From: Methylorubrum rhodesianum
GTDB lineage: Bacteria; Pseudomonadota; Alphaproteobacteria; Rhizobiales; Beijerinckiaceae
Assembly (NCBI RefSeq): GCF_014199985.1
Contig: NZ_JACHOS010000010.1
Span: forward strand, 167,027 to 231,026
Direction: 5' to 3'
DNA: 64,000 nt
Position numbers and translations under genes: made by a program. Positions within the stretch are counted from its first letter, which is position 1. Every line of letters starts with the position of its first letter. The notes beneath the pieces are model-generated. The model saw only the letters and a program-made list of their open reading frames with translations, was not told the origin of the DNA and ran no database searches. Shown one piece after another: positions 63,585 through 64,000 of this stretch.

Positions 63585-63660
63585 GCTCCCATCGTCTAGC
63601 GGTCTAGGACGTCGCCCTCTCACGGCGAAAACAGGGGTTCGAGTCCCCTTGGGAGCGCCA
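63585..63660 (+). tRNA. tRNA-Glu (anticodon CTC)
   Basis: 76 bases including the encoded CCA. Acceptor GCTCCCA pairs with TGGGAGC; D-arm has the Glu-type GTCTAGCGGTCTAGGAC; the anticodon stem TCGCC/GGCGA encloses a 7-base loop with CTC at 63619-63621; the T-arm is GGGGTTCGAGTCCCC. All four arms fold. Confidence 0.95.
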
Positions 63661-64000
63661 ACCGGCACAATCCTCAAAATCGATTGCCCGCTGTCCGAAC
63701 GTCCTTGAAAGAGGACAGCTGCAGGACGTGCGATGCCGTATCCTGGCGCGGAACGGTAAGCCCCTTCGGTGCTGTCGTGCCTCGATCGTGTTGCCGGAAG
63801 CGACGGTCAAAACCGCCCGGCCTCATGCGGCAAGATCACCCTCTCAGCCCATCCTCCGGAATTGTGGTCGAACGCGCCGAAGTCCCCTCCCCTCTTTGGG
63901 CCGGGGGCCCGATCCATGGGCGGCGGGCGGCTCTGGTGGTGCGGCGTGGAACGTCAAAAGGCCCGCGCGGCGCGAGCCGGCGGGCTGTCGTGTTCCGTGA
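63661..64000. other. Region right of tRNA-Glu; only a terminator recognised
   Basis: 340 bases. The one open plus-strand frame (63728 to the edge) has no start signal and a composition unlike coding DNA here. The hairpin at 63956-63985 is described separately. Confidence 0.45.
63956..63985 (-). terminator. Intrinsic terminator for a minus-strand gene beyond the right edge
   Basis: GCCCGC (63961-63966) pairs with GCGGGC (63980-63985), with an inner CGGC/GCCG stem after a one-base bulge, followed on the minus strand by TTTT (complement of 63956-63959). It predicts a minus-strand transcript entering from outside the window. Confidence 0.55.

Noticed and set aside
63728..64000. Plus-strand frame reaching the right edge
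   Set aside because: No Shine-Dalgarno site and amino-acid content typical of noncoding GC-rich DNA; a terminator hairpin for the opposite strand lies inside it.

Overview
The window is high-GC chromosomal DNA from an alphaproteobacterium of the Methylobacterium/Methylorubrum type (M. extorquens-like). Evidence for this is the Rhizobiales gene orders (lysC | ptsP-prfA-prmC-DUF4167; DUF3572 | divK-pleD; rluD near rpoH) and a LysR regulator of the CbbR/QscR type divergent from fructose-bisphosphatase and phosphoribulokinase genes. I see no phage, IS element, CRISPR array or plasmid function.

Layout. 0-3.6 kb: a membrane GGDEF-EAL protein, then a BLUF blue-light sensor gene followed by a single-domain response regulator. 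3.7-8.9 kb: flgE-flgK-flgL (hook and hook-filament junction), preceded by a textbook -24/-12 (sigma-54) promoter and an upstream dyad. 9-16.6 kb (minus): DUF4167, prmC, prfA, ptsP, lysC; ubiG is divergent. 17.5-22.3 kb: PEBP-family protein, quinone oxidoreductase, then, behind an AT-rich patch, a di-haem cytochrome c peroxidase and a chemoreceptor. 22.4-26.6 kb: ruvC, yceI, ruvA, DUF3572, divK, pleD. 26.8-28.7 kb: NsrR-like regulator divergent from flavohaemoglobin with a shared operator-like dyad. 28.7-32.7 kb: three small disordered hydrophilic proteins, cysK, a small membrane protein, a META-domain protein and a small XRE regulator.

32.7-37.2 kb is the most interesting stretch: a ferredoxin-NAD reductase-like gene coupled to qscR/cbbR, divergent from fbp and prk. 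No RuBisCO gene is present in the window, but rpe-cbbY lies 10 kb away (46.0-47.4 kb). This fits the published picture that phosphoribulokinase in M. extorquens makes RuBP as a signal for QscR rather than as a carbon-fixation substrate.

37.3-45.8 kb: an alpha/beta hydrolase, YebC, an MBL-fold protein with a zinc ribbon, small secreted or hydrophilic proteins, and an envelope-glycan group (FemAB/GNAT-like protein, flippase, SGNH hydrolase, OpgC). 47.7-51.4 kb: GNAT coupled to a large Orn/Lys/Arg decarboxylase, then small exported proteins. 51.5-57.9 kb: moaB, purB, a D-amino-acid transaminase, a small exported protein, purA and a membrane protein with a Pro-rich linker. 58.1-63.7 kb: rpoH, a second GGDEF-EAL protein, GNAT, rluD and tRNA-Glu(CTC).

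All reading is by eye; family names rest on recognisable motifs, not on database searches.
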